NCBI GenBank assembly: GCA_963842125.1
Contig: CAWJFE010000001.1
Coordinates: 1,240,001-1,304,000, forward strand
Reading direction: 5' to 3'
From: CAWCWK01 sp963842125
Lineage (GTDB): Bacteria; Pseudomonadota; Alphaproteobacteria; Rhizobiales; CAWCWK01
DNA: 64,000 nt
Below the pieces are notes generated by a model, which ran no database searches, was not told where the DNA came from, and saw nothing but the letters and a program-made list of their open reading frames with translations. The translations under genes and the position numbers were made by a program. Of this stretch, positions 45,782 through 54,010 are shown in pieces; the stretch's first letter is position 1, and each line of letters begins with the position of its first letter.

Positions 45782-46951
45782 ATGCCGAATTCCACCGGGC
45801 CGGAGACGGCCGAGACCTTCACGGTGCAGTGCCCCGCCTGCGCGACGGGCTATCGCGTTCCGGCCGACAGGGCGGACGAGACGCCGCGCCTGCGGTGCGG
45901 CCGGTGCGAACACGTCTGGCATCACGACGCGGCGGCGAATGCCGCGGGCGACGAGCCGGCCGACGAAGGCCTGGCTCCGGACGATCCGGCTGCGGATGAA
46001 GATCGGTCTTCGGTGAATGAAGATCCTTCGGTGAATGAAGACCTGCCCGCGAGCGACCCGGACGAAGATCTCGATGACGCACGGCCGCAGATGCTCGACG
46101 ACACGAGCGCGAGCGATGACGGTTTCGATGAGCCCGAGCCCGAGCCCGGGCTCGATCCGGAGATCGAGGCGGAGGAGCCGGTCGTAGAGACTGGCGACGA
46201 TCTCGCGGCAGCGGACGCTGCCTCGGGCGAACCGTCGGCGGACTCGCTCAATGAGGCCGAGGCGGACGATGTTCCGCCGGCCGAGGCCGCCGCGTCGGAC
46301 GCGCCCGACGAATCGGCGGAACTCCGACCCGACGAAGCCGTCTCCGATGAGCCCGTCGCGGCCGTCACCGACGACGAGACGGATGCCATGGACGCACCGG
46401 CATTCGGCCTCGACGCCCGCGACCGAAGGCGCGGCGTCGGCGTGACCGGGCGCAGGGCCGCGCGGGCGGCGGCAGCGGCCGTTCTCTGCCTCGGCTTCGC
46501 CGTCGGCGCCACCGGTCTCGTCGCCCGAGACGCCTTCGTGCGCTACGAGCCCCGGCTCGCCGCGCTCTACGAAGCGCTCGGCACGCCCGTCAATCTCAGC
46601 CCCTTCGCCCTGTCGGCCGGCGACGCACGCCTCGTCGCGCGCGACGATGCCGCGCAGCTGACGGTGACCGTCACGCTTGGAAACCGGACCGAGCGTCCCC
46701 ACATGATACCCGCACTCGATCTCGTTCTCCTCGACCGGGCGGGCGCGGCGCTCGACCGGCGGTCGCTGCGCGTTCCGGCCGGATCGGTCAACGGGTTGGG
46801 TGAGACCTCCTTCCAGGCCCGGGTCGACCTGGCACCCGCGCTCGACCCGTCAGAGGTCGGCGACATCGTCATCGGGCTCGCGCCCACGTCCCCTCCGTCG
46901 GCCGGATCGGGCGCGGCGGTTGCCCATCTTCAGATCGGATCGACCCGATGA
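45782..46951 (+). CDS. Zinc-ribbon (MJ0042) protein with acidic linker and membrane segment
   Basis: Protein of 389 residues. A zinc ribbon CPACATGYRVPADRADETPRLRCGRCEHVW-type motif lies near residues 17-46. A long acidic low-complexity linker (about residues 50-205) follows, then a membrane segment (AAAAAVLCLGFAVGATGLVA) and a DUF3426-like C-terminal domain. Such proteins are conserved in alphaproteobacteria next to ftsE and hpt; the function is unknown. The ATG at 45782 was chosen; a GTG at 45740 is possible. The stop overlaps hpt by 4 bases. Confidence 0.78.
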   Translation: MPNSTGPETAETFTVQCPACATGYRVPADRADETPRLRCGRCEHVWHHDAAANAAGDEPADEGLAPDDPAADEDRSSVNEDPSVNEDLPASDPDEDLDDARPQMLDDTSASDDGFDEPEPEPGLDPEIEAEEPVVETGDDLAAADAASGEPSADSLNEAEADDVPPAEAAASDAPDESAELRPDEAVSDEPVAAVTDDETDAMDAPAFGLDARDRRRGVGVTGRRAARAAAAAVLCLGFAVGATGLVARDAFVRYEPRLAALYEALGTPVNLSPFALSAGDARLVARDDAAQLTVTVTLGNRTERPHMIPALDLVLLDRAGAALDRRSLRVPAGSVNGLGETSFQARVDLAPALDPSEVGDIVIGLAPTSPPSAGSGAAVAHLQIGSTR

Positions 46952-47481
46952 CCGCCATCGACGTCCTGTTCAGCGAGAGCGACATCGCCGAGCGCGTGCA
47001 AGGTCTTGCCGACGAGATCGCGGCCACGCGCCCGCGCGAACTCCTGGTCGTGCCGCTCCTCAAGGGCAGCTTCGTCTTCGCCGCCGACCTCGTGCGCGCC
47101 CTCCACCGCAGCGGGCTGACGCCGCACGTCGATTTCCTGACCCTGTCGAGCTATGGCGGCGACCTCTCGTCGAGCGGCGACGTGCGCGTGCTGCGCGACG
47201 TCGAGAGCCCGGTTCAGGACCGCGACGTGCTGGTGATCGACGACATCCTCGAATCCGGGCGCACGCTCAAGGTCGCCTGCGAGATGCTGGCCGCGCGGGG
47301 CGCCCATCGCGTGATGACCTGCGTCCTCCTCGACAAGCCGCATCGGCGCAAGACGTCCATCGAGGCGGACCATGTCGGCTTCGTCTCGCCCGACCTCTTC
47401 GTCGTCGGCTACGGAATGGATGCGGGGCATGCGCACCGCGAGCTACCCTTCGTCGGCGTGGTGACGGAGGAGAGCCCATGA
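46948..47481 (+). CDS. hpt: Hypoxanthine phosphoribosyltransferase
   Basis: Purine-salvage enzyme of 177 residues making IMP or GMP from the free base and PRPP. It contains VVPLLKGSFVFAADLVRAL, the PRPP loop VLVIDDILESGRTL and the base-binding region ADHVGFVSPDLFVVGYGMD. It overlaps both neighbours by 4 bases, the zinc-ribbon gene upstream and cpdR downstream. Confidence 0.94.
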   Translation: MTAIDVLFSESDIAERVQGLADEIAATRPRELLVVPLLKGSFVFAADLVRALHRSGLTPHVDFLTLSSYGGDLSSSGDVRVLRDVESPVQDRDVLVIDDILESGRTLKVACEMLAARGAHRVMTCVLLDKPHRRKTSIEADHVGFVSPDLFVVGYGMDAGHAHRELPFVGVVTEESP

Positions 47482-47927
47482 TCTCGCGCCGACCGAACCG
47501 CCCCTATGGCGCGCCCGCGCACAAACCGGCCGGCGGCAAGCCGCCGCGCGGCGTTCGCGTGCTGCTGACCGAGGACGACGAGGCCGTGCGCGCCTTCGTG
47601 CGCCGCGCGCTCGAACTCGACGGCCATACCGTGACGACGGCCGAGGACGGCGCGGATTCGCTCGCCATTCTGGAGCGTGATCCGACCGCCTTCGACCTGT
47701 TGCTGACCGACGTGAAGATGCCCCGCATGGACGGCATCTCGCTCGCCAAGCGGGCCCGCGAGCTCTCGGCCTCGCTCATCATCCTCTTGATGACGGGCTT
47801 CGCCGACCAGCGCGAGCGGGCCGACGAATTGCGCGGCGTCGTGCGGGATGTCATCCCCAAGCCCTTCACGCTGCCCGATCTGCGCCAGGCCGTCGCCCGC
47901 GCACTGGCCGAGGGCAAGCCGGCCTGA
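47478..47927 (+). CDS. cpdR: CpdR-like cell-cycle response regulator
   Basis: Single-domain response regulator of 149 residues. VRVLLTEDDEAVRAFVRRAL starts the receiver; the phosphoacceptor is Asp78 in LLLTDVKMPRMDG. ILLMTGFADQRERADEL and DVIPKPFTLPDLRQAV are characteristic of CpdR, the adaptor that controls ClpXP proteolysis. There is an extra basic N-terminal tail of about 25 residues; the ATG at 47478 overlaps the hpt stop. A later start at the GTG of VRVLL would give the usual length. Confidence 0.88.
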   Translation: MISRRPNRPYGAPAHKPAGGKPPRGVRVLLTEDDEAVRAFVRRALELDGHTVTTAEDGADSLAILERDPTAFDLLLTDVKMPRMDGISLAKRARELSASLIILLMTGFADQRERADELRGVVRDVIPKPFTLPDLRQAVARALAEGKPA

Positions 47928-47949
47928 TCGGCAGACTGGCGACGCTCGC

Positions 47950-50460
47950 TCAGAACCGCTCCAGGAGCCGCTCCAGATAGTCCAGTTCCTCGCGCGGACG
48001 GCCGATATCGCCGAGCCGGCGGCGCAATTCCTGGAGGATGTCGCGCGCGCGCTGCGCATCGAGCTCGTCGGGCACCGCGACGTCGCTGTCGAAGCGATTG
48101 CCGTCCTCGCCCCGGGCGCGGCCGAGCGGGTCGGTGTCGCCGCGCGGCTCGCCATTGCTGAGTTGCTGACCCTCGCCGGGCTGGCCCTGGCCGAGTTGCT
48201 GCATCATTTCCTGCATCTGCTGCGCCATCGAGCGGCCGGCCTGGCGCAGTGCGTCGAGCGCCTCGCCCTGCGGTCCGACCGCGCGGCCGGCCTCGCCGCG
48301 CCCCAGCTGACGCTCGGCGCGGCCCATGGCTTCGCCCGCTTCGCCAAGCTCGCCCGGCTCCATGCCGAGCCCCTCCATCTGCTCGGCCAGCCCTTCGAGC
48401 GCCTCTTGCAGGGCCTGCTGCTGTTCGCGCAGGGCCTCCATCGCCTCGGCGAATTCCTCGGGCGAGAGCTGTCGCTCGCCCTCCTGGGCCTCGCCAAGCT
48501 CGCCTGGGCTGCCCTCGGGGCGCTGCTGCTGCGACTGGAAGGTCTCGTCCATCAGCTCCTGCTGGCGGCGCATCATCTCGGCCAGCTCGTCCATCGCCTC
48601 GGAGAATTGCTGCGAGAGCCCGTTCTGCGGCGCGGCCTGCATCTGGCCGTTCATCAGGTCCTGCATCATCTGCTCGAGCTGCGAGAGCAGCTGCTCGGCC
48701 TGATCGCGCTGGCCGGAGCGCACCGCGTCGTCGAGCTGGTCGAGGAACTCGCTGAGGTCGGTCGGCGGGGATTGAGGCTGCTGGCCGGGCTGCATCGGCT
48801 GCGCGTTGGCCAGCATCTCCTCCATGGCGCGCTGCATGGCCTGGCGAAGCTCGTCCATGAGCGCGGCGAGCTCCTCGTCCGAAGCGCCGCGCTCCAGCGC
48901 GTCCCTGAGCGCATCCTGCGCGGCAAGAAGATCGCGCTGCGCGGCCGAGAGGCTGCCTTCGTCGATCCCGACCGCGATCTCCTGCAGGAAGGCGACGACG
49001 TCGCGCAGGCCCTCGTCCGTCTCCGCCTTGTCGAGACGCCAATAGGCGGCGCGCAGGCCGAGATAGGCGCTGGTGTCGGGCCAGTCCGCTTCGGGATCGA
49101 GGGTGAGCGCGTCGATGACGTCGCTGACGCGATCGGCGGCGTTCGCATCGCGCGCGAGCGTGCGGGCCTGCTCCATGACGGCGAGCGCGAGCGGGGAGCG
49201 CAGCGCGCGGCCCGGCAGGACGATCTCCCGCGCCTCGCTCATCGCCGTCTGCCCGGCGGCGTCGGTCGCCTCCAGCCGCACCTGGACGCGCGTTCCGGCG
49301 AAGGGATGCTCGCTCAGGTCCCGCACCGTCTGTCCGGTGCCGTCCTTCCTACCGCGCGGCAGCGCGAGGCGGATCGGCTCGACATCGTAGAGCGGGCGCG
49401 GTGCGGCGCGCTCGCCAGCGGCCCAAGGGTAGAGAGGCTCCGTCTCGACCGGCTCGACGAGCGCGAGCGCGCCCGTGACGCCGTAATCGTCCGCCATCTC
49501 GTAGGTCAGCCTGAGGCCCTGACCGCGCTCCGCCTGCGCGAGGCCCGGCTCGATGAAACCGATGGTGGGCGCATCGTCGGGCACCACGTCGATCGTCCAC
49601 GCGCGGATTTCCGTCTCGCCGCGCGACACGACGAGCCGGGCCGGCGCCTCGACCCGGCCCTCGAAGCCCCGAAGCGCGCCCGGCGTCTCGGCGCGCTCCA
49701 GCGTCCTTGCGCCGATGGCGTCCTCAAGCGTGACGGCGATCTCCTCGACGCTGCGAACGGTCACCGTGCTCCCCTCCGGCACCAGCACCGTGCCCTCGAC
49801 ATCGGTGATCACGAGCGGCGCTCGGGCGGTATAGGGAGGAGGGCTTATCCAGGCGTCGATGCGGGCGGCGGCCGCCTCGACCGGTTGCGTGAAGCGGAAG
49901 GCGTCTCCGACACGGCCCGCCCAGTCCCCCCAACCGGCGAGAACGGCGACGCCGAAGAGGAGGAGCACGGCGCCGCGCAGCGCGTAGGGGTCGCGCCTGT
50001 CGAGCCGGGGCGAGACGCGCCCGGCCCGTAGCCCAGTCACCCGCGAACGCAGTCGGTCCAGATGCGCCCGCCAGAGCGCGCTACCCTCAGCGGTGAGCGT
50101 GTCGGCCGTGCCGACCTCGTCCTCAAGCGCGCGCAGCGGTGCGTGATCGAGCGCCGAGGCCCTCTCGACACGCGCCCGGCCGGCATCCCGCGAGGCCGCC
50201 CGAAAGCCGCGCAATGGCCAGACGGCGGCGAGGAATGCGATCGCGAAGCCGGCGAGACAGGCGATCTGCACGCCACCATCCACCATCCGCCAGAGGCCGA
50301 GGAAAGATGCCGTAAGGAAAAGAAGGACGACGCCAAGCGGCAGCGCAAGACGCGGCCAGAGCCACTCCCAGGCGAGCGCCAGTCGGGCGCGCCGCGAGAC
50401 GGCGTCGATACGACCCTTGAGGTCCGTGTCTGGCGAGCGAGCGCGGCGTCCCAAGCGCAT
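47950..50460 (-). CDS. DUF4175 (TIGR02302) membrane protein
   Basis: Protein of 836 residues. Two N-terminal membrane segments (LALPLGVVLLFLTASFLGLW and IACLAGFAIAFLAAVWPL) and a third near residue 155 are followed by a large extracytoplasmic part. The C-terminal third is very rich in Gln, Glu and Met and predicts long helices (QQQPEGSPGELGEAQEGERQ). This layout is that of TIGR02302, a conserved alphaproteobacterial family without a known function. It is downstream of lysA on the same strand. Confidence 0.85.
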   Translation of the reverse strand: MRLGRRARSPDTDLKGRIDAVSRRARLALAWEWLWPRLALPLGVVLLFLTASFLGLWRMVDGGVQIACLAGFAIAFLAAVWPLRGFRAASRDAGRARVERASALDHAPLRALEDEVGTADTLTAEGSALWRAHLDRLRSRVTGLRAGRVSPRLDRRDPYALRGAVLLLFGVAVLAGWGDWAGRVGDAFRFTQPVEAAAARIDAWISPPPYTARAPLVITDVEGTVLVPEGSTVTVRSVEEIAVTLEDAIGARTLERAETPGALRGFEGRVEAPARLVVSRGETEIRAWTIDVVPDDAPTIGFIEPGLAQAERGQGLRLTYEMADDYGVTGALALVEPVETEPLYPWAAGERAAPRPLYDVEPIRLALPRGRKDGTGQTVRDLSEHPFAGTRVQVRLEATDAAGQTAMSEAREIVLPGRALRSPLALAVMEQARTLARDANAADRVSDVIDALTLDPEADWPDTSAYLGLRAAYWRLDKAETDEGLRDVVAFLQEIAVGIDEGSLSAAQRDLLAAQDALRDALERGASDEELAALMDELRQAMQRAMEEMLANAQPMQPGQQPQSPPTDLSEFLDQLDDAVRSGQRDQAEQLLSQLEQMMQDLMNGQMQAAPQNGLSQQFSEAMDELAEMMRRQQELMDETFQSQQQRPEGSPGELGEAQEGERQLSPEEFAEAMEALREQQQALQEALEGLAEQMEGLGMEPGELGEAGEAMGRAERQLGRGEAGRAVGPQGEALDALRQAGRSMAQQMQEMMQQLGQGQPGEGQQLSNGEPRGDTDPLGRARGEDGNRFDSDVAVPDELDAQRARDILQELRRRLGDIGRPREELDYLERLLERF

Positions 50461-50539
50461 GACGCTGGTCTCCTGGGCTGTCGCCGGCCGGACGACAGCC
50501 GGCGATCGCCCGGAGCCTATCAGTCGCCTTTGACGTCGC

Positions 50540-51838
50540 CTAGCCCGCCACGGCGTGGATCGCGTCGCCGTCTTGACGCAGCCAGGCCGGCATCACGTCG
50601 CGCCCGATGAGCTCCGCATAGGTCTCGCGCGGGCGGATGACGGCGTAGTCCGGTCCGTTCACCAAAACCTCCGGGACGAGCCGACGGCTGTTGTAGCTGC
50701 TGGCCTGCACGGCGCCGTAGGCCCCCGCCGACATGATGGCGAGAAGGTCGCCCGGCTCCGGCCTCTGCATCCGGCGCTTGAGCGCCAGATAGTCGCCCGT
50801 CTCGCAGACGGGACCGACGACATCGGCCACGATCTCCGGCGCATCGGCGCGCGGCGTGACGGGGCGAATGTCGTGGTGGGCCTCATAAAGCGTAGGCCGG
50901 ATGAGGTCGTTCATCGCGGCATCGACGATGACGAAGGACTTGCCCTCCGCCTCCTTCACGAAGAGCACTTCGGTGAGGAGGACGCCCGCGTTGCCGGCTA
51001 TGAGACGCCCCGGCTCGAAGACGAGCTTGGCACCCAGATGGCCGACCCGGCGCATGATCACATCTGCGTAATCGGTCGGCAGCGGTGGCACTTCTGCGTT
51101 CGCATCATAGGGGATGCCGAGCCCGCCGCCGACGTCGATATGGCGGATGTCGTGCCCGTCTGAGCGAAGCAGCGCGACCATCTCGGCAAGGCGCGTCGCC
51201 GCCCGGTCGAAGGGCTCCAACTGCGTGATCTGGCTGCCGATATGCATGTCGATGCCATGGGCGGCAATGCCCGGCAGCTCGGCCGCGAGCGCGTAGACGG
51301 CGCGAGCGTGCTCGTAGGCGATGCCGAACTTCGTGGCCGCCGATCCGGTCGCGATCTTGGCATGCGTGCCGGCGTCGACATCGGGATTGATCCGCATTGA
51401 AACGGGTGCGATGGCGCCGCTCTCCGACGCGACCTTGGAGAGAAGACGCAGCTCCGGCTCGCTCTCGACGTTGAAGCAGTAGATGCCGGCTTCAAGCGCA
51501 AAGGCCATCTCGCCGGCCTGCTTGCCGACGCCCGAGAAGACCATCCGCTCGGCCGGAATGCCGGCGCCAAGCGCGCGCCTGATCTCGCCTTCCGAGACGA
51601 CATCGACGCCGCAGCCCATGCGCCCGAGCGTGGCAAGGACGGCTTGGTTGGAATTGGCCTTCATGCCGTAGCAGACCATCGCGTCGACGGACGCGAAGGC
51701 CTCCGAGAAGACGCGGTAGTGCCGCTCCAGCGTGGCGGTCGAATAGATGTAGGCCGGCGTGCCGACCTCTTGCGCGATGAGCGCCATCGAGACGCCTTCG
51801 GCCAGCATGAGGCCGTCGGAATAGGGGAAGTGATGCAT
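50540..51838 (-). CDS. lysA: LysA, diaminopimelate decarboxylase
   Basis: PLP enzyme of 432 residues making lysine from meso-diaminopimelate. PLP lysine is in VCYGMKANSNQAV. HIGSQITQLEPF, GGGLGIPYD, EPGRLIAGNAG and the C-terminal CETGDYLA are diagnostic. The ATG at 51838 gives the normal N-terminus (MHHFPYSDG...AEGVSMALIAQEVGTP). It follows the small lipoprotein gene lptM by 44 bases. Confidence 0.96.
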   Translation of the reverse strand: MHHFPYSDGLMLAEGVSMALIAQEVGTPAYIYSTATLERHYRVFSEAFASVDAMVCYGMKANSNQAVLATLGRMGCGVDVVSEGEIRRALGAGIPAERMVFSGVGKQAGEMAFALEAGIYCFNVESEPELRLLSKVASESGAIAPVSMRINPDVDAGTHAKIATGSAATKFGIAYEHARAVYALAAELPGIAAHGIDMHIGSQITQLEPFDRAATRLAEMVALLRSDGHDIRHIDVGGGLGIPYDANAEVPPLPTDYADVIMRRVGHLGAKLVFEPGRLIAGNAGVLLTEVLFVKEAEGKSFVIVDAAMNDLIRPTLYEAHHDIRPVTPRADAPEIVADVVGPVCETGDYLALKRRMQRPEPGDLLAIMSAGAYGAVQASSYNSRRLVPEVLVNGPDYAVIRPRETYAELIGRDVMPAWLRQDGDAIHAVAG

Positions 51839-51882
51839 GGAATGGCTGCCGGAGTTCGGCGCTTCGAGACCCGAAGCGCGTC

Positions 51883-52053
51883 CTAGAGGAGAGGGTCGAG
51901 AAGGAACGGCCGCTCCGGTTTTCGGACCTGCTGCATGTCGTCCGCGCCGGGCGCCGCGACCGTTTGCGGCGGCAACTCCAGATCGCCGCGCACCCCGCAC
52001 GCCGCCAGCGCTAGCGCGCAGCCGATGAGAACGGCCAGGACCCGATACGACAT
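51883..52053 (-). CDS. lptM: LptM-like small lipoprotein
   Basis: Protein of 56 residues. A lipoprotein signal ends in LALAAC with Cys19, followed by GVRGDLELPP, matching the short CGxKGPLxxP-type pattern of LptM (formerly YifL), which assists LptD assembly. The ATG at 52053 was chosen over an upstream extension. Its place just before lysA is conserved in many proteobacteria. argH, the usual next gene upstream, is replaced here by a tRNA and mobile DNA. Confidence 0.82.
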   Translation of the reverse strand: MSYRVLAVLIGCALALAACGVRGDLELPPQTVAAPGADDMQQVRKPERPFLLDPLL

Positions 52054-52235
52054 CAACCCGCAAGCTCCGCTAGCCATCGGCACGATCGAGGACGCAGGCC
52101 CTCGCCTACGCATCTATGACAATGCCTCCTCGCTAAGGCCCCGCACGGCCCCTGACAACCCTCCACCATCCCGCCCCGACCACACCGCGCCACCAATTGC
52201 CGCCCCGCCCCGACCTTGCTAAGCTCAAGATCGGC

Positions 52236-52312
52236 GGTCCCGTAGCTCAGCAGGATAGAGCATCAGATTCCTAATCTGAGGGCCACTGGTTCGAATCCAG
52301 TCGGGATCACCA
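52236..52312 (+). tRNA. tRNA-Arg (anticodon CCT)
   Basis: A full cloverleaf can be drawn. The acceptor GGTCCCG pairs with CGGGATC, with discriminator A and an encoded CCA. The D arm is GCTC/GAGC. The anticodon stem is TCAGA/TCTGA with loop TTCCTAA, anticodon CCT. The T arm is ACTGG/CCAGT with TTCGAAT. It reads AGG codons. Its 3' end is followed by insertion-sequence debris, as expected of an integration hotspot. Confidence 0.95.
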
Positions 52313-52845
52313 TTGCTCTTGTGTCAGCGGACGCTGAAGTTTGGAATTTTGACCGCTCGATCAACTGTAATCGCGAAAACACTCAATGATGCGAGTGGTT
52401 TGCCGAGTGTCCCTCGAAGCTGAAGCCGAGCAGTTCCGCGAATGTCGCTAGGTATATTCTCCTGCATATGTTTCGGACATAGGACAGGAAGGTTCGGGCT
52501 TGAAACAGGGTTGCCGGGGTCGCTTGAGCCGGAGCATACGCAGCCATATAAATGAGACTGTCAGTCTGTTCCGAGGGGCTTTCCACGATCTAACGCATCT
52601 CGTTGATCTATGCGCGCGTCAAGCCCGACCCATGGACGCTGACCGCGGATCAGCAGTTCGCCGAGGCCGCCGGCGAAATCAGCGTTGGGGCGAGCCATCG
52701 TGCGGAGGCGCATGCTCTAGAGCGCGTCCGGTTCCTATCCATTCGCCGAGCGCGCTCTAGCGCTTTGTTTCTGCGCGGTTCCTTACGCTGCGGTGCTATC
52801 GCACCTCCGCTGGAACGGCTCTGGTTCTTTGGCGGCAGAATAGCG
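52313..52845. other. Intergenic stretch after tRNA-Arg; no recognisable gene
   Basis: No convincing protein gene is seen. A minus-strand frame at 52383-52586 and a plus-strand frame from 52603 have no known similarity; the latter begins IYARVKPDPWTLTADQQFAE and may be a gene remnant. The base composition is visibly lower in GC near 52320-52460. A REP-like element occupies 52714-52833. Confidence 0.5.
52714..52833. repeat. REP-like element of Hyphomicrobiales type
   Basis: The stretch contains ctctagagcgcgtccggttcc, then gagcgcgctctagcgctttg and gcgcggttccttacgc, ending ctggaacggctctgg. This resembles the abundant short palindromic intergenic repeats of Hyphomicrobiales that start and end with variants of gctctag. 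It is a match from memory. It lies directly upstream of the IS5-like fragment. Confidence 0.4.
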
Positions 52846-53170
52846 ATGGCGGAACATTTCTGGTTGTCTGATGAAGCCAGGGCGATGATCGAACCGCATC
52901 TACCTTATGGTCGGCCCGGCAGCCCCGCGTGGATGATCGTCGCGTCGTGAGCGGCATCCTGCATGTCCTCAAGACAGGATGCCGTTGGCGCGATCTGCGT
53001 GATGCCTATGGACCCCGAACCACGATCTATAACCGCCTCAATCGATGGTCTCGGGCCGGTATTTGGCATCGCGCGTTCGAGAAGGTCGCTGCACAAGGCG
53101 AGGTGCCGGACGAGTTGATGATCGATAGCACGCACGCCAAAGCGCATCGTTCGGCCAGTGGTTCAAACGT
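52846..53170 (+). mobile_element. Truncated, frameshifted IS5-family transposase
   Basis: The first frame reads MAEHFWLSDEARAMIEPHLP and the second, one base back, reads VDDRRVVSGILHVLKTGCRW, then YGPRTTIYNRLNRWSRAG and IDSTHAKAHRSASG. These are the start of an IS5-group DDE transposase. The join lies at the C4 run near 52923-52926. After HRSASGSN the similarity stops and the sequence runs into the 3' end of a Nudix gene, so the catalytic half is missing. No matched terminal repeats were found. Confidence 0.8.
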
Positions 53171-53181
53171 ATGGCCCGCCC

Positions 53182-53835
53182 CTATTGCAAGCGGTTTGCG
53201 CATGACGACGTTTGGGCTTTCCCGTCAGCTGGGATCCCTTGATCGGGCAAGGCAGGAAACAGGTACAGCGCTGCGTGCTGCAGCAACATGATTGTCTTGG
53301 CATCGCGGATGCGGCCATCCCCGATCATTGCCAGCGCCTCATCGAAGGAGAGTTCCAGGACTTCGATGTCCTCGCCTTCCGACGCGTCCCCGCCTCCCTC
53401 GCTGGCCCGGTCACGCGGCTCATAGCGACCTGTGAAGAAGAACAGGCGCTCGGTCACCGAGCCGGGGCTCATGAACACGTCCCACAGTCGCACGACCTCG
53501 CGCACGCGGTAGCCCGTCTCCTCCTCGACCTCCGCCCGAATGCGCTCCTCTGGGGACGCCTCGTCGAGCAAGCCGGCCGGGGCCTCGATCAGAAGGTCGT
53601 CGTGCCCGTTCACGAAGGCGGGGTAGCGGAATTGACGAGTGAGGACGACCGTGTGCCGGTCGGGATCGTAGAGCAGGATCACCGCCCCGTTGCCCCGATC
53701 GTAGGTTTCGCGGGACTGCTGCTGCCACGTACCATCGGCGCGTTGGAACGCGAACGTCGTCTTCTTGAGCGTGTACCAGTCGTCCGACAGGACGGTGACG
53801 TCCCGAACCTCGACGCGATCGGCTATGTCCGCCAT
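53182..53835 (-). CDS. NudK-like Nudix hydrolase
   Basis: Cytoplasmic protein of 217 residues. RVEVRDVTVLSDDWYTLKKTTFAFQRADG, then RGNGAVILLYDPDRHTVVLTRQFRYP and IEAPAGLLDEASPEERIRAE-VEEETGY give a Nudix box close to that of GDP-mannose hydrolase NudK. The usual Glu after G-x5 is Ser here, while the EExG metal core is intact. Nucleotide-sugar hydrolysis is likely. The last dozen or so residues (GKAQTSSCANRLQ) read into insertion-sequence junction DNA and may not be original. Confidence 0.82.
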   Translation of the reverse strand: MADIADRVEVRDVTVLSDDWYTLKKTTFAFQRADGTWQQQSRETYDRGNGAVILLYDPDRHTVVLTRQFRYPAFVNGHDDLLIEAPAGLLDEASPEERIRAEVEEETGYRVREVVRLWDVFMSPGSVTERLFFFTGRYEPRDRASEGGGDASEGEDIEVLELSFDEALAMIGDGRIRDAKTIMLLQHAALYLFPALPDQGIPADGKAQTSSCANRLQ

Positions 53836-53930
53836 CTCTCCATCTCCTCCCCCCTCTTTGGCTATGCATCGCCCTTGTCCCGCCCAGAGGGAACGAAGCA
53901 TCTTGCAGGAAACGATGAATCATGCATGTT

Positions 53931-53959
53931 CGTGCAGAGTCAAGTAATAACGTGCAGAG
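53931..53959 (+). promoter_or_regulatory. Candidate operator: direct repeat upstream of the DeoR gene
   Basis: cgtgcagag occurs at 53931-53939 and again at 53951-53959, 20 bases apart, about two helical turns. It lies 52-80 bases before the GTG start of the DeoR regulator and about 100 bases before the divergent Nudix gene. Repeated motifs at such spacing are typical of DeoR-family operators. Confidence 0.35.
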
Positions 53960-54010
53960 CGGCGATAGCGTCAGGCGGGGCGAAGCGATGGCTGAGCAAG
54001 CGACGACCAA

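Noticed and set aside
46800..47477. Long N-terminal extension of the cpdR frame
   Set aside because: It overlaps the zinc-ribbon and hpt genes in another frame and is Arg/Pro-rich.
52383..52586. Minus-strand ORF of 67 codons after the tRNA
   Set aside because: No similarity, no ribosome site and the region holds mobile debris.
52846..53170. Programmed -1 frameshifting of an IS5-type transposase at the C4 run
   Set aside because: Some members of the family recode, but the element is truncated and no slippery heptamer is present, so decay is simpler.
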